Shown here: one piece after another, positions 43,796 to 54,959 of the stretch
Position numbering within the stretch: position 1 is the first letter of the stretch
Layout: the number at the start of each line of letters is the position of its first letter
Assembly: GCA_903632075.3 (NCBI GenBank)
Contig: CAHIKZ030001778.1
Location: 686,501-750,500 of the forward strand
DNA from: Acanthosepion pharaonis
Lineage: Eukaryota; Mollusca; Cephalopoda; Sepiida; Sepiidae
Length of the DNA stretch: 64,000 nucleotides
Direction: 5' to 3'
The notes under the pieces: generated by a model
Told to the model about the DNA's origin: nothing
The model's database searches: none
Seen by the model: the letters and a program-made list of their open reading frames with translations, nothing else
Program-made: the position numbers and the translations under genes

Positions 43796-43880
43796 ATTTT
43801 GCATATGTATGTATATATATATATGTGTGTGTGTGTGTATGTGTGTGTGTATGTGTATGTGTGTGTGTGCGCGTGTGTGA
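43796..43880. repeat. (TA)n(TG)n degenerate array
   Basis: Alternating TA and TG with interruptions. Confidence 0.85.
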
Positions 43881-43884
43881 TACT

Positions 43885-44510
43885 GTTTGTTGTATTTCGA
43901 GGTAGTGGCGCAGATAAGAGGAGGATAGAGAAACCACCCACGCTCACTAAAGAGGCCGGTGAGAGAGAATAATAAAATAGAGGGGAATTCCTAAAGTATG
44001 ACGTGCTTAAGGGGGAAATACTTTTTATATTTTACCATATCCACATGCCAATTTACATGAATGTCCATAAATACGAATTTTTTTCTTTTGCGAGTGAAAA
44101 ATTGAAGAAGAGAGAAACGGAAGAGGCGGAGACGTGACCAGAGACAGAAGAGAGATCCACGTGATTATATGCTGTCGAAAGCCTCCAACTTCAGCCTTGT
44201 GCCAAACAAAACAGCAAACCAATCTTTGCGAGGTCAACAACGATAATATCACTTCCGACTTTAGACGCGGGTTGGGCGACAATTAATTGCATGCGAACTC
44301 TGATATGAACCAAATATTGTACGGAGGACTGATATAAAAACAGTATTTACTTTTTGTTCAATTTATTCGAGTCTTATTTTTTTTCCATGTACGTCAGAAC
44401 GATTCGAGAGCCTTATGATCAAACATAAAAACGTGGAAATAAGGATTAAAGTGGTATTGGTCTAGCGACAAGCCGAATGGAAGTCTTGGATAGCCGGGAG
44501 GGTGCTGCAC
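43885..44510. other. Unassigned stretch
   Basis: No coding homology or structured repeat recognised. Confidence 0.4.
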
Positions 44511-44511
44511 C

Positions 44512-44512
<1 letters not shown>

Positions 44513-44545
<33 letters not shown>
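44513..44545. repeat. (TA)n microsatellite
   Basis: Pure TA. Confidence 0.93.
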
Positions 44546-44548
<3 letters not shown>

Positions 44549-44569
44549 GAGATTAATGGTTAAAATGAC

Positions 44570-44840
44570 TTTGAGTGATTGATAAAAGAGTCTTGCCAAG
44601 ACCATTCTTTTTCAATCATTGTGGACTGGTAAACAACTAAATCAAAGACCTGTATCATGTAACAGAAACCGTATCACTTTAGGAGTATCACTTAAGAAGT
44701 ACCAACAGGCACAAAAACAATCAAGATGTTGGCATACCATTCTATTTCAAGTAAAAGGATAAGAAGTGAAACCGCATCATGTTTCATTGAATGTATCGAA
44801 CAAGAAAAAATTTTATTAAGTTTTTCTAATATTCTTAGAG
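44570..44840 (+). pseudogene. Decayed LINE C-terminal fragment
   Basis: The frame KMLAYHSISSKRIRSETASC aligns with KTLTFHTTSSKRSGRKTPSM of 37424-37922, preceded by an NNQ/DV-type junction. Very degenerate. Confidence 0.5.
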
Positions 44841-44844
44841 TTTT

Positions 44845-45295
44845 CCTGTGCTAAATGATTTCGTCCAATCGATTCCCAATTTTCAAGTGGTTCGTTGTTA
44901 ATGTTTTCCAATATTCGTGCCGTAAGGCATATTGATCCAAAAAATCTTGTGATGTGCGAAAGAATGTGGCCATAATATTAGGTTGGTTTATCTTCTTAAA
45001 AGACTACCAACAAATCCGAGATATTGTTACAAAAAATCAGTTGATTAACTTTTTTGAATTATTTTATATAAAAGCCTCAATATTTTTAGTCACCGTCGTT
45101 TGACACCCACAAACAACTACCTGCTCTGATTAAAAAAATCTGGTAGATTTCACCATTATTCCCCAAAATTATCACCACCGTCACACCCGAACTATTGCTA
45201 GGCATTCGTCTACTGGACTGGTGGCCAACCAAGTCTATAGACGCCGATCTTCCCTGCTATTTAATCCATAACAAGAGTTAGAAGGAATGGATTAT
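44845..45295. other. Unassigned stretch
   Basis: No homology recognised. Confidence 0.4.

Positions 45296-45297
<2 letters not shown>

Positions 45298-45339
<42 letters not shown>
45298..45339. repeat. (TA)n microsatellite
   Basis: Left boundary of the PLE pair. Confidence 0.95.
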
Positions 45340-45343
<4 letters not shown>

Positions 45344-45354
45344 TTTAAATAGGT

Positions 45355-46775
45355 TAGAAACATACAAAAGCGTATTAAGGCATTTCTAGAAATGTTGTAT
45401 TGCAGGCCATGATAAGTTTAAAATAAAAACACAACCAGTCGACCGGTTTCGTCCCCTCTCGTCAGAACTGTTAACGGGGAATTTAGATTATGAGGAAAAA
45501 AAAAAAAAGTCTGTCATGGGTGACATGAATGAATGGACAGGGAAGGAAGGAAAGGAAAATTATACCAACCAAGCTGTTAGAAGCGCAGAACACGAGTCCA
45601 AGCAAACAATCTTTGTGTTTTGCAAAGAGAAAACTTATTGGACCTGATATTCAAAAATTCCAACACCTTGAGATGGAAATGTGCGAACTGGCTTTAAGAC
45701 GGAAAACCAGTTCATATGAAATCCATATAGTTGGATTCTTTATAAAATGATCCGCAATCGAAGACCCATAAGTGTTTGGAATGGTATCGCCCAAAGAAAA
45801 ATTTTTGTTTAGTATTATGTGCATTTTGTTTATTTTTCACGTCCAACCGCTGTGAGTTCTACCAATGTAGTCGCATTACAATAAATTTGAAATAGTAAAT
45901 ATGGATAGCTATGGTGGGGATACAACATCTTTACACATAAATGAAAGATTAAGATTGAGTTTGAACGTTCGCTGTCTGTTCTACAGGGAAATATGCTTGA
46001 GCTGTTTAATGGAACCCAACCACGTCGATGGAATATAAGGGGAAGCAGGTTTGATTTTGTTGAACCTGTAGCGGTGGCATCGAATAACCGATTGAACAAT
46101 GTTTAAAAAGATCTCAGTTAAACAACTGAATGAGTGTCATCCGAACAGATCATTAACTATGTGACAAGGGTCCTGAATCAAATTAATCTTTTGTTGTTTA
46201 GGAAAAAAGGAGTCCTAATGGGTATATAGTCCTGTAAAAAGACTTCCTATACACAGAGGTAAAAAATAGAAGGAGTTCTTTGAACACAGAACATCTAAAA
46301 AGGGAAATGAACCATTGAAAAGACCATCTTTAGGTAAATTTATAAAGCAGGATGAACACCATTGAGTAGGGAAAAAGCGGATTTTTTTCCGATTCATTTG
46401 AACACATAAAAAAGATATATAAAAATACCGAAAGTAAAGGTTGGGTCTATGCAGAACTTAACAAAAAGGCTTTCTTCATAAAAAACCCAAAAATATTTCC
46501 AAAACAGGGAGAACCCATCGCTACATCATCGATCTGACGATACATGATATTTTTTCGAAACGGAAATGGAACAAACATAGTGGCAAATTTCATGAGTTCA
46601 ACGAACACTTCTTCAGATATATTCGGATTGTCAAATCACGGATATAAATATCGCTGCAAATATCAATATTTTTAAAGGAACACAAGTGAAAAGTCTACAG
46701 ATGTCAAGATGAACACATAAATCCATCAGTGGCATCACAATTCCGAATGATTTTGGAAAAAGAAAATGGGTTGTA
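45355..46775 (-). mobile_element. Penelope-like element, 5'-truncated left copy of a head-to-head pair
   Basis: Read leftwards from 46775: a block FATMFVPFPFRKNIMYRQID and DVAMGSP (RT palm, about 46520-46600), then FFPTQWCSSC, NGSFPFLDVLCSKNSFYFLP and FTGLYTHWDSF (PLE RT thumb; normally NKIPFLDVL and TGLYTRWDS, 46215-46397). Later come CDYIGRT (GIY-YIG endonuclease Tyr-Ile-Gly, about 45860-45880), SSIADHFIKNPT (about 45745) and a 3' end with a hammerhead-like CTGACGA (45459-45465). PLE RTs are telomerase-related and use a GIY-YIG nuclease. The RT fingers are missing. Multiple stops. Confidence 0.82.
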
Positions 46776-46779
46776 ATAC

Positions 46780-49265
46780 AAAGGAACCCCAGGATATATA
46801 CAAGATCAGGGTTCAACATTTAGCAATTTGTGAAGATCCAATCATCGATAATATGGGTGTCCGACACCTTTTTATGAATCTTAGGTTTTCCAGAGAACCA
46901 GAGGTGAAATCTCCTGCAATGGAAAAGGCATTGACTTTTTTACCCAAGGACAAGGTTTGGTTTATAAGAAAGAAATCAATATAACTTTGGGTTTAAAACT
47001 TTTATTTCGGATTTTTAAAGGTGATGTTATACCTGGGGAGAGCTTTTAGGATTTAAGTTTACAATTTTTGTTCGTTTCAAATTTGATTGATATCATGTTA
47101 AAGGTTGGTTTTATGGATCACTAATAGGCAGTGAAATAGAACCAATTTGCCCGTTACGTTGGTTTGATATTGCACGTTGTCGGACCCATTTTCATGGAAT
47201 AAGTTGAAACAAATCCAAGAGAGTTGCTACAAAAAACAGTAAATAGAATTCTATTTCAAGCCTAGATTTTAGTATTCTCGAACTTCATTAGTAGGGAGAA
47301 TATTTTTTTCTGAATTTGAAACCATGCTATTTTCGAAATCAGTCCGGTGTCTGATAAAACTCAAGTATTTGCTAAATTGAATGATTTGGCTAAAATGTTA
47401 GTTTTCACTATTTCTTTCATTTCTGAATCGAAATGGAATTATTATGGGTTATTAGATCCCTTAAGGATAATTCCCATTGGTTATTCTAAACCGGATAAGG
47501 GATCATATGTTGTTCATGGACCGATACAAATGACACACATTAACAAAATGTTAACTATACACACAATGACCTTTCCATATTTCAACGTCTTGGTTCCATT
47601 GACACTATATGATTCTATATTGACTTCTGAAATTCGATTTAAGAAACGTCTTGTCAAATGGGTAAAAAGTGGTGTTCTTTCCTTTAAAATGGCGGAGGAT
47701 TTTCAAAACCGTTGGTTCTATTCGTCCCCGTCTATATGGATTACCTAAGATTAATAAAATCATGCGAATTTGAGACCCATATTATCGATGATTAATTCCA
47801 ACAGCAAAAAAGTCGCAAAGTGGTTTGCTATAATGTTGCAAAAATGCAGCATTGATTCCTTTGTATTAGTCATTCATTTTCTTTTTTCAAATTCATTTGT
47901 GAATTGTGATGCCACTGATGGATTTACCAATGATTTGACATACATACAAACTTGTGTTCCTTTATCGGAGACTATTGATATTTATAGCGATATATATATA
48001 TCGCAGTGATATATATCCTCCGAATATATGTTTGTGTGTTCGTTGAACTCATGTTTGCCACTATGTTTGTCGATTTTCAGTTTCGACAATAAAATCGTCA
48101 GATCGATGGTGTAGATGGGTTCCCCTTTGGGTCCTCAAAATTCTTTTTATGGGTTTTATGAAGAAAGCCTTTAATTTGTTAAGTTTTGAGGTTTATTTTC
48201 GGTATGTTGAAAATTTTTGTGTGTTCAGCCATGAACGGAAGTGGATTTTTTTTATCCTACTCAATGTTGTTCATCTTGCCCTTAAACACAGTAGAACTTC
48301 AATGGTATTTTTAAGATGTTCTTGTTCAAAGAACAAATTTTGAAAATACCTCTGTGTACAGGAAGTCTTGTTTTTACAGGACTATATACCCTTTGGGAAT
48401 CCTTTTGTCAAATTAAAAAAAAAGATTAATTTGATTAGGACCCTGACACATAGGGCGTTAATTTTCTGTTCGGATGAATTTTGAAATAAAATCAGTTGTT
48501 TAACTGAGATCTTTTGAACAATGGTTATTTGAACATTGTTCAATCGGTTATTGAGATGAGACCGCTAGGTTCAACAAAATCAAACCTACTTTTAAATGTA
48601 GGTCTATCTTCATTTACCGTGGTTGGGTAGGATTAACCCATTTCAACTAGCGTATTTCATGGTGGGACGTTAACAGTTGTTTCAGCGAACGTCATGTTTT
48701 TCAAATATGGTACCTATGTGTAAAGATGTTCTACCCCCAATATTAACCCTGTTATTTATTTTATATGCGACTACATAGGTAGAATACACAGCGGTTATTG
48801 AGAATAAAAACAACACACCTGCGATAATACTAAACAAAAAATTTCTTTTGGGCGATATATAACACCTTATGGGTCTTCGATTGCGGATCATTTTATAAAG
48901 AATCCAACTTGTGCGATGGATGTGAACTGGTTTTCCGTCTTGGCCAGTTCGCACTCAACTATTTCCATCTCATGGTGTTGGAATGATTTTTTATTCATCA
49001 GGTCCAAGATATTTTATGGGACAAACAAAGAGATTGTTTGCTTTGGACCACTGTTCTGCGCTTCTAGCAGCTTGGTTGGTATAATTTTATCTTTCCTTCC
49101 TTCCCTGTCCATTCATTCTGTCACCTCACCTTTTTTTTTATTTTAAAAGTTATAATAAATTTCCCTATTTAAATAGTTCTGACTCAAGGGGACAAAACCG
49201 GTTGACTAAAAAAAAAGTTTTATTTTAAACTTATCATGTATTTGCAATACAACATTTTAGTTCAT
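46780..49265 (+). mobile_element. Penelope-like element, near full-length right copy of a head-to-head pair
   Basis: Order on the plus strand: LEKGLTFLP-like EKALTFLPKDK (N-terminus, 46910-46950), IGYSKPDKGSYVVHG (the K-x-DKG motif of PLE RT, about 47485-47520), KRLVKWVKSGVLSFKMAE, LPKI, RPILSMINSNSKKVAKWFA, CVPLSETIDI, VRSMV before MGSPLGP (about 48110-48140), FRYVENFCVFSHE (catalytic YVDD mutated to YVEN at 48203-48214), CDYIGR (GIY-YIG, about 48755), SSIADHFIKNPTC (48872-48910), WFSVLASS, then CTGACTC and AACCGG near 49179-49200. Six or more frames are used. It abuts the inverted left copy at about 46775. Confidence 0.85.
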
Positions 49266-49270
49266 ATATG

Positions 49271-49271
<1 letters not shown>

Positions 49272-49302
<31 letters not shown>
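49272..49302. repeat. (AT)n microsatellite
   Basis: Right boundary of the PLE pair; the next PLE begins about 150 bp on. Confidence 0.93.
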
Positions 49303-49304
<2 letters not shown>

Positions 49305-49450
49305 ATGCATGTTTCATTAAATAATATAGAAAGTTTTTTATTTATTTTATGTATATTCTTTTCATAACGTCTGATAAGCTTAATAACATTATCATTAAAC
49401 GAAGAAAGAAAATCACAATATTGATACATATTTTTTAATCCTATCTAAGC

Positions 49451-49480
49451 TTTCGGCTTACATAAGCCATTATCAAAGAT
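49451..49480 (-). other. Hammerhead-like motif at the PLE B 3' end
   Basis: The minus strand reads TTGATAAT, a perfect hairpin GGCTTATGTAAGCC, then GAAAGC. This is the CUGANGA, stem II, GAAA order with two core changes. Confidence 0.4.
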
Positions 49481-50729
49481 TACAATTACATTATAATATA
49501 TTAAGCAATACACGGACAAGACAGTGATGAAGTCTGTTTCTGTTTACATGGATGATTTCCTAGCAACTATAAACACGTGCATATAAGACGCTAGAAGCGA
49601 AAATCGTACCGCAGCTCATGACGTCACAAATGACCACGCTAGAGTGAATTCGAGAAGTATTAAGTATGGGATGCCGTTGGTATAAACCAATGGCTTCTGT
49701 TACCAATTATAGGCATTTAAGAATATTTGTGGAGATTTCATAGTTTATTTTGTTCAGGTTAGGTTTCAACTGTTGTATGTATATAGCTTCAAGAATTTTT
49801 AGTTTTTGTTTATTGTTTTCATGTTTAAGTATAGTTGTATTTTCAACAAGGATTTTCCGGAATTGTGTATGCGGCCAGGCATGTTGTTTTAAATCTTGTC
49901 TTGAATTTGTAAACTATGTTGGTTTCTTGCAAAATATTATTTAACCGGGGAGAACAATCCCAAAGGGCACTTGAATTTGTAAATAATTGTTTTTTTTTGA
50001 AATACTAGGGGGAAGAATGTAGTGAATATTGATTGGATAATTAATTTTTCTGCTAAGATTCTAATTTTTTTTTGTAGATATATTAGATATATTAGTATTT
50101 ACTAATTTTTTAGTATATTTTCATCTTGTTTATAATTAGTATACATTTGATTACGATATAGGAGATTAATATGTTTGAGATTAGTAGAAGCAGTATTATG
50201 TACTATTTGCTTAGTATTGAGATTTCTAAGAAAGCATCTTATTTGTCCATCAACTATATAGTTTGGAAAGCTATTTTTATAAGTGTTTGCTTTATATTCT
50301 TTAGTTCACTGTAAAATTCTGTTTTGTGGATGAATTAGTTTCTGCACGAAGTATTAGATTTTTTATAATTGCTATTTTGTACTAATATGGACATTCGCTC
50401 TTGTAGTTAAGTGTACATGAATTTATGCTTGTAGGTTTTTTGTATGGCGAAATAATAAATTTATTATTTGTGTTTGTCAATATGTCAAGGAAGGGAATTT
50501 TATTATTAGTATTGAGTTCATACGTGAATTTAAGGATAGAATTATTTTGGAAACGTTTTTGAAGTTGAAATATTTCATCTATATTTTTAACTAACATAAG
50601 AATATCATCAACGAATCTTAGGTAGATGGATGTTTTTTTTAACATCTGTAAATATCTTATTTTCGAGGTTCGACATGTAGAAATTGCTAAATGTCGGACC
50701 CAGTACTGAACCCATAGGACACCATTACG

Positions 50730-50755
50730 TTATATATATATTATTATTATTATTA
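50730..50755. repeat. (ATT)n/(TA)n within PLE B
   Basis: Microsatellite expansion inside the RT frame, before the GSVLGP block; it adds Asn codons and shifts the frame. Confidence 0.8.
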
Positions 50756-51778
50756 TGATCTAAGAAAGGGACTTCAGTAGTACAAGCTAATAGTAGTTTC
50801 CGTAATATATTTGGATTAATTTTAAGTGGGGGTAAAGATGAGTTACTGTATATATTTCTTATAATTATGTCAGTAGTTTCACTAACAGGGACATTGGTAA
50901 ATGAGTTTTCAACATCAAGTGAAGCTATGATTTCATTGTTGGGTTTTTCACTTTTTAGGATTTGGATTACTTCTAATGTTGACTTAACACTATATTTACT
51001 TGGAAGGTAGGGAGTAATAAGTTGGTTAATGTATTTTGTTAGATGATATACAGTAGTTGGAATTTGCGATACGATAGGATGGAGAGGATAGTTAGGTTTA
51101 TGTGTTTTTATAGTAGCGTATATGTAACCAGATCTATAATCACCAACAATTTATGGAGTTTTAAAGAGTTCTATTCAGCATTGTTAGCATTAATAAGTTT
51201 ATTAAGCTTTGATTTTAGTTGGTTGGTCGGGTTCTTGTTAAGTTTTTTAAACTTTATGTGATCATGGAATATGTGGTCAAGTTTTTGGTTGTAATCCAAT
51301 TTGTTTAGGATGAGGAAAATGTTGGTCTCATCAGCTTTTTTTACAATAATGTCAGGGTGGTTGCGTAGTTCTTGTGCGGCAATTTTCAGTTGTTTAGAAA
51401 GTATTTTTGAGGAGTTTCTGCTTTTATCATGCCGATCCTTGAATGCCTCAGCCTTAAGTAAGTCTTTAACTTCTGGTGTAGTTTCTATTAGTTGTTCATC
51501 CTGGAGTTTAACAATATTAAAATATATAGAACCAAACGTTAGCACGATCAAGAAGATTATGCTGCGTCTATTTTCAAATACTGAACTTTCCAATCAAAAT
51601 TCTCCTAAAATCGGGAATACGGGTGCCATGTCCATAACAGCATATAAACACGCAGAAGCTGAAAATATCGACAGAAAAACCGAACAAGCTCTTGACGTAT
51701 TCTATACGTTTACGAAAAACTCGAAGTCAGTATGACGGGTGACACCGATCACTTAAGTGACAATATCTCTGTATTAAT

Positions 51779-51780
<2 letters not shown>

Positions 51781-51817
<37 letters not shown>

Positions 51818-51867
51818 GTTCTATCTCATATATATTTCTTCATATATATATATATATATATATATAT
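51781..51867. repeat. Two (TA)n arrays
   Basis: 51781-51814 and 51843-51867, just 5' of PLE B. Confidence 0.95.
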
Positions 51868-51903
51868 GAATTTATTATAATTTTTACATACAGACAAAAA
51901 CAA

Positions 51904-51964
51904 CTTGCTCACTAGAAAGATGCATTCTTCTTTCGATGCGGCTGCATCTCGACTGGTGAGAACC
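51904..51964 (-). ncRNA. Hammerhead-ribozyme-like three-way junction (degenerate)
   Basis: On the minus strand: CTCAC (stem I), CAGTCGA (7-nt core loop; consensus CUGANGA), GATGC-AGCC-GCATC (stem II, perfect 5 bp), GAAA, GAAG...TTTC (stem III hairpin), TA (expected U-H), GTGAG (stem I closing). All three stems, GAAA and the A15.1-U16.1 position are present. The core has two changes (U4 to A, A6 to T), so self-cleavage is unlikely for this copy. Hammerheads are established in Penelope-like element terminal repeats, and this lies between PLE B and PLE C. Confidence 0.55.
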
Positions 51965-51969
51965 AAAAG

Positions 51970-52255
51970 TGCTTATGACCAATTCTATTTACAAGCAAAC
52001 TGCTTAGGAAAAAGGCCATAGGGAGAAACACCTTAAGAGGAAAGGGGTAAAGAAATGGGAAGGAAAAGAAAGAGGGTGACCGAGTAAGACAACATTATTT
52101 GTTGATAGCAGTTTGGGTGTGAAGAAATATTGAGGCGTTAATACAAGGGCATGACCCTAAAAGTTTAAGACAAAGCGGAAGTGTCCGCTACAGTTTTTGA
52201 TACCGTGCAACGGTCAGAAATCTAAGCAAAGTACGCAAAATCTCCTAAGAAAAAG
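51970..52255. other. Unassigned, purine-rich, probably PLE terminal sequence
   Basis: No coding homology. Confidence 0.35.
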
Positions 52256-52302
52256 GAGAGTGAGAGAGAGAGAAAGAGAGAGAGAGAGAAAGAGGGAGAG
52301 AG

Positions 52303-52345
<43 letters not shown>
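52256..52345. repeat. (GA)n microsatellite
   Basis: About 90 bp, interrupted. Confidence 0.95.
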
Positions 52346-52349
52346 GAAG

Positions 52350-52890
52350 GAAGAGAAAGGAGGAATAAGTATATGGAAAGCCATGGTAGTAATTGAAGAC
52401 GCTTTTTTACCGATGGAGGTTCGGCGATCTTAAAAGCAGAGCTGAATTACATAGATTTATGCTAAAGTTTCTGTTATTTATTCTAGAATAAACGTCGTAT
52501 GTCGATTAATAAATAGTCATTTAAGTAGGAAATTTTAGTATGTTAAATACATAAGTTATTTGCGGTTTTTACAATAAATTTTAGTTCAGAGTTTAAGATA
52601 TAAGTAAAAAGACATATAAAACATGGAATGTTAATATAATTTTTTTTATAAACACATTTTGACCTATTGCCGGAGTGTATAACTTGTAGAATAACTATGG
52701 ATATAAATCAATTTATATTTAATTTAGAATCGTAATCTAAAATAGATCAGTAGAAAAGTATATAAGAAGGTAGAGACTTTATAAAGGAGGTGAGTTATAA
52801 ATTTAAAAGTTTATCAAGATTAAAATGTTAGATCTTTAATGTGCTTACAAAAAACGGTTGTTTCAAATCTTTGATTTAATAATTGACTGC
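52350..52890. other. Unassigned AT-rich stretch
   Basis: No homology recognised; could be 3' non-coding sequence of PLE C. Confidence 0.35.
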
Positions 52891-52899
52891 TATGAAAAA

Positions 52900-54000
52900 G
52901 TTCAATAATACATATTTTTTCCTGTAGACATAAAAAAATACTAGGTTCTATCAAGTTCTAGCTTGTTTGAGGATTTTCCATTTAACTTTAGGTGTTATGT
53001 TTTCATTCCTTCAGTTTCCAAAAATATTTAGGAAGTGAAGTCATATTGCGTTTGCTTGCATTAGTAAAAGAGGATAAGTGGTTATAGTATCGATCCTTAA
53101 ACACATTCTTAGTGGACCCAACATTTAATATTATTGGGGTTTTCAGTTGATGAGATGGAACAAATATATACAATGGATTTCGTTAGGCACTTGTTTAATA
53201 ATGGACATTGATCGGAAATCGACAGTTACATAGTTAGGTTACCTGGAGTATACTAGAATTTGTGTTTGGGTTGCATTTATTGTCGTTATAAAGTTTCAGT
53301 ATTCTATTGTTGTGTGATTTAATAATTTTATCCAGATTTCTACTACAACTATAACTGATTTTGAGGATATTACTGTTGAAGATTTGACTTAATTTACTAC
53401 CATTAGGAAAATGCTTATTAATCAAGTTTAAAAATTTGTCTCCTAATTTAGTACGGAAAATTTATTGAAGGGAGATGCATACCAAATTACTTTCCTCGCT
53501 CTCTTCTTCTTTCTAGAGTAACTATAGTTTTCCACATATTTAATTTCGGAATATGTGTAGCCACTGTCAATAAGGATTTTGTTATAAAAAATTTTGTGTT
53601 TATCGAATAATTCTTTGTTAGAGGAGTGTTGGTTGATACGACGTTCAACGGATGATGGGATATGCTTAATAACCGACGTTTGGTAATTGGAACTAGGATT
53701 TATATAAATGGGGCTAGCGTTATTTTTCAAGAAACGTTGGAAATTGTTAAGGGCTAAGTTTAAGGTTATACCTAAGAAATCCACTTGTCTAATGTTAGAA
53801 TTAATTTTGACTTTGAAATGGGAAGATGTAAACACTCTATGAATCAATTTTCTCAGCTTATCTACGTTATTCCCAGTGGAATTATTTACTATTATTACGT
53901 CATCACCTCTCTAAAGTCCTATATCATTTAAGTTAATTTCATCATACGCAATAAGGTTATACAAAATAAATAGTGCATTAATCCCATTCTGGTGCCAAAT
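52900..54000 (-). mobile_element. Penelope-like element C (different subfamily), RT C-terminus plus GIY-YIG
   Basis: Read leftwards: NGINALFILYNLIAYDEINL, then a RGDD site preceded by a stop where the RYDD/YRDD catalytic box is expected (53889-53922), VDKLRKLIHRVFTSSHFKVK, RQVDFLGITLNLALNNFQRF, PSSNYQTSVIKHIPSSVERR, KKRARKVIWYASPF; one frameshift near 53448; then KLGDKFLNLINKHFPNGSKL, SQIFNSNILKISYSC and, after 53234, VGSTKNVFKDRYYNHLSSF with KYFWKLKE (GIY-YIG nuclease, about 53000-53110). The order matches PLEs of the VIWFNPPF / SYSCMPN type, clearly distinct from PLE B. 5'-truncated near 54000. Confidence 0.82.
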
Positions 54001-54004
54001 CAAG

Positions 54005-54587
54005 GCTCATATACCACGGCTACATGAACTTCACTCTACACTTACAACAAGGCTACCGCGCATCAGTCTTGTGCGCCGAAGAAACCTTATTACAAAAACT
54101 TAAGTACTCAAGATTGCCAGCGCCTACAGTATTAAAGCAACCCTGAAACCCTCACCCCCCCAAAAAAACCCAACAAAAACAAACTAAAAGATAAAAAGCC
54201 ACGTCGGCATTCAAGCCAAATATTGAGGATCGAAGACTGTCGTTTTGCAAGAATCTTAATTCTTGGTCTCCAGTAAAAACAGCAGAGAGACGCATTAAAA
54301 GATTTACAGTGATTCTCTGAACAAAAGCCTAGTCTCCTGCAGTGTGGACTACTCAGAGGTTAAAGTTGTTAGGGTGGTCTTCTCCGCACCACAAGATTTT
54401 CAAGACAACTGTCCTCACTTATTTCTTTGAAGTTGGCGCTGCCTCTAATCGACAATTCTAATTCTTCACCTGCTGTGCAAAGAAAAAACAGTCTTGCACA
54501 GCTATTGCCAATAACTGACGCTCCTGTGGTAAACTTGGAGCCTCCTCCAGAATCCTTGTTATTTCAAAATAATGACATATCAAACCA

Positions 54588-54590
<3 letters not shown>
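54005..54590. other. Unassigned stretch
   Basis: Open frame 54427-54590 has no domain recognised; C- and A-runs at 54154-54180. Confidence 0.35.

Positions 54591-54592
<2 letters not shown>

Positions 54593-54653
<61 letters not shown>
54593..54653. repeat. (TA)n microsatellite
   Basis: About 60 bp pure TA. Confidence 0.97.
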
Positions 54654-54656
<3 letters not shown>

Positions 54657-54660
54657 CAAC

Positions 54661-54955
54661 AGAGAAATTCAATTATTTCTTTTCGATTGTGATGAGACTG
54701 ACCCCGAGCAAAGAAGTGTTTTTATTATCTGTCTATTCGCTTATTTTCCCATTAAATTTTGATGATTGAAATCCCTGAAGAAAGTTGTTTGAAAAATAAT
54801 ATTTTAAAAAATTGGTTGACACTGTTCTGGCTGAGAGTCTCCAAGCAATATCCAGAATTCGGTAAAGGCACAATCAGGCTTTTGCAATTGTTCATCAGGG
54901 TTCGCGATCTCGATTTGCGCATAGCCAAAAATAAAATATCAAAATAATATTTCAC
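54661..54955 (+). pseudogene. Possible hAT/ZBED-type transposase C-terminal fragment
   Basis: The frame 54759-54944 reads CLKNNILKNWLTLFWLRVSK, QYPEFGKGTIRLLQLF, then RDLDLRIAKNKISK. The pattern L-x-F-W-x-x-V-x-x-x-Y-P, x(6), A/T-h-x-L-L-x-F and a terminal DLRhAhxxI resembles the dimerisation end of hAT-derived ZBED/FAM200-like proteins. The usual TTYLCE segment is absent, consistent with a deletion. Moderate resemblance only. Confidence 0.45.
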
Positions 54956-54959
54956 CGAA

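Larger units (their letters stand above)
49440..51735 (-). mobile_element. Penelope-like element B (RT plus partial GIY-YIG)
   Basis: Read leftwards: EVKDLLKAEAFKDRHDKSRN, IIVKKADETNIFLILNKLDY (K-x-AD motif) and FKKLNKNPTNQLKSKLNKLI (51171-51593); after a stop and frameshift near 51172, DYRSGYIYATIKTHKPNYPL, HPIVSQIPTTVYHLTKYINQ, ASLDVENSFTNVPV, MGSVLGPTFSNFYMSNLENK, then after a frameshift in an A run, YLRFVDDILMLV (catalytic FVDD intact, 50604-50615), NKIPFLDIL and YKKPTSINSCTLNYKSECPY. The C-terminus keeps IYKFKCPLG-like and RKILVENTTILKHENNKQKL and LKPNLNKINYEISTNILKCL (about 49720-49830), but the core GIY-YIG segment between them is deleted. The best preserved RT in the window, yet not open. 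Confidence 0.9.
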
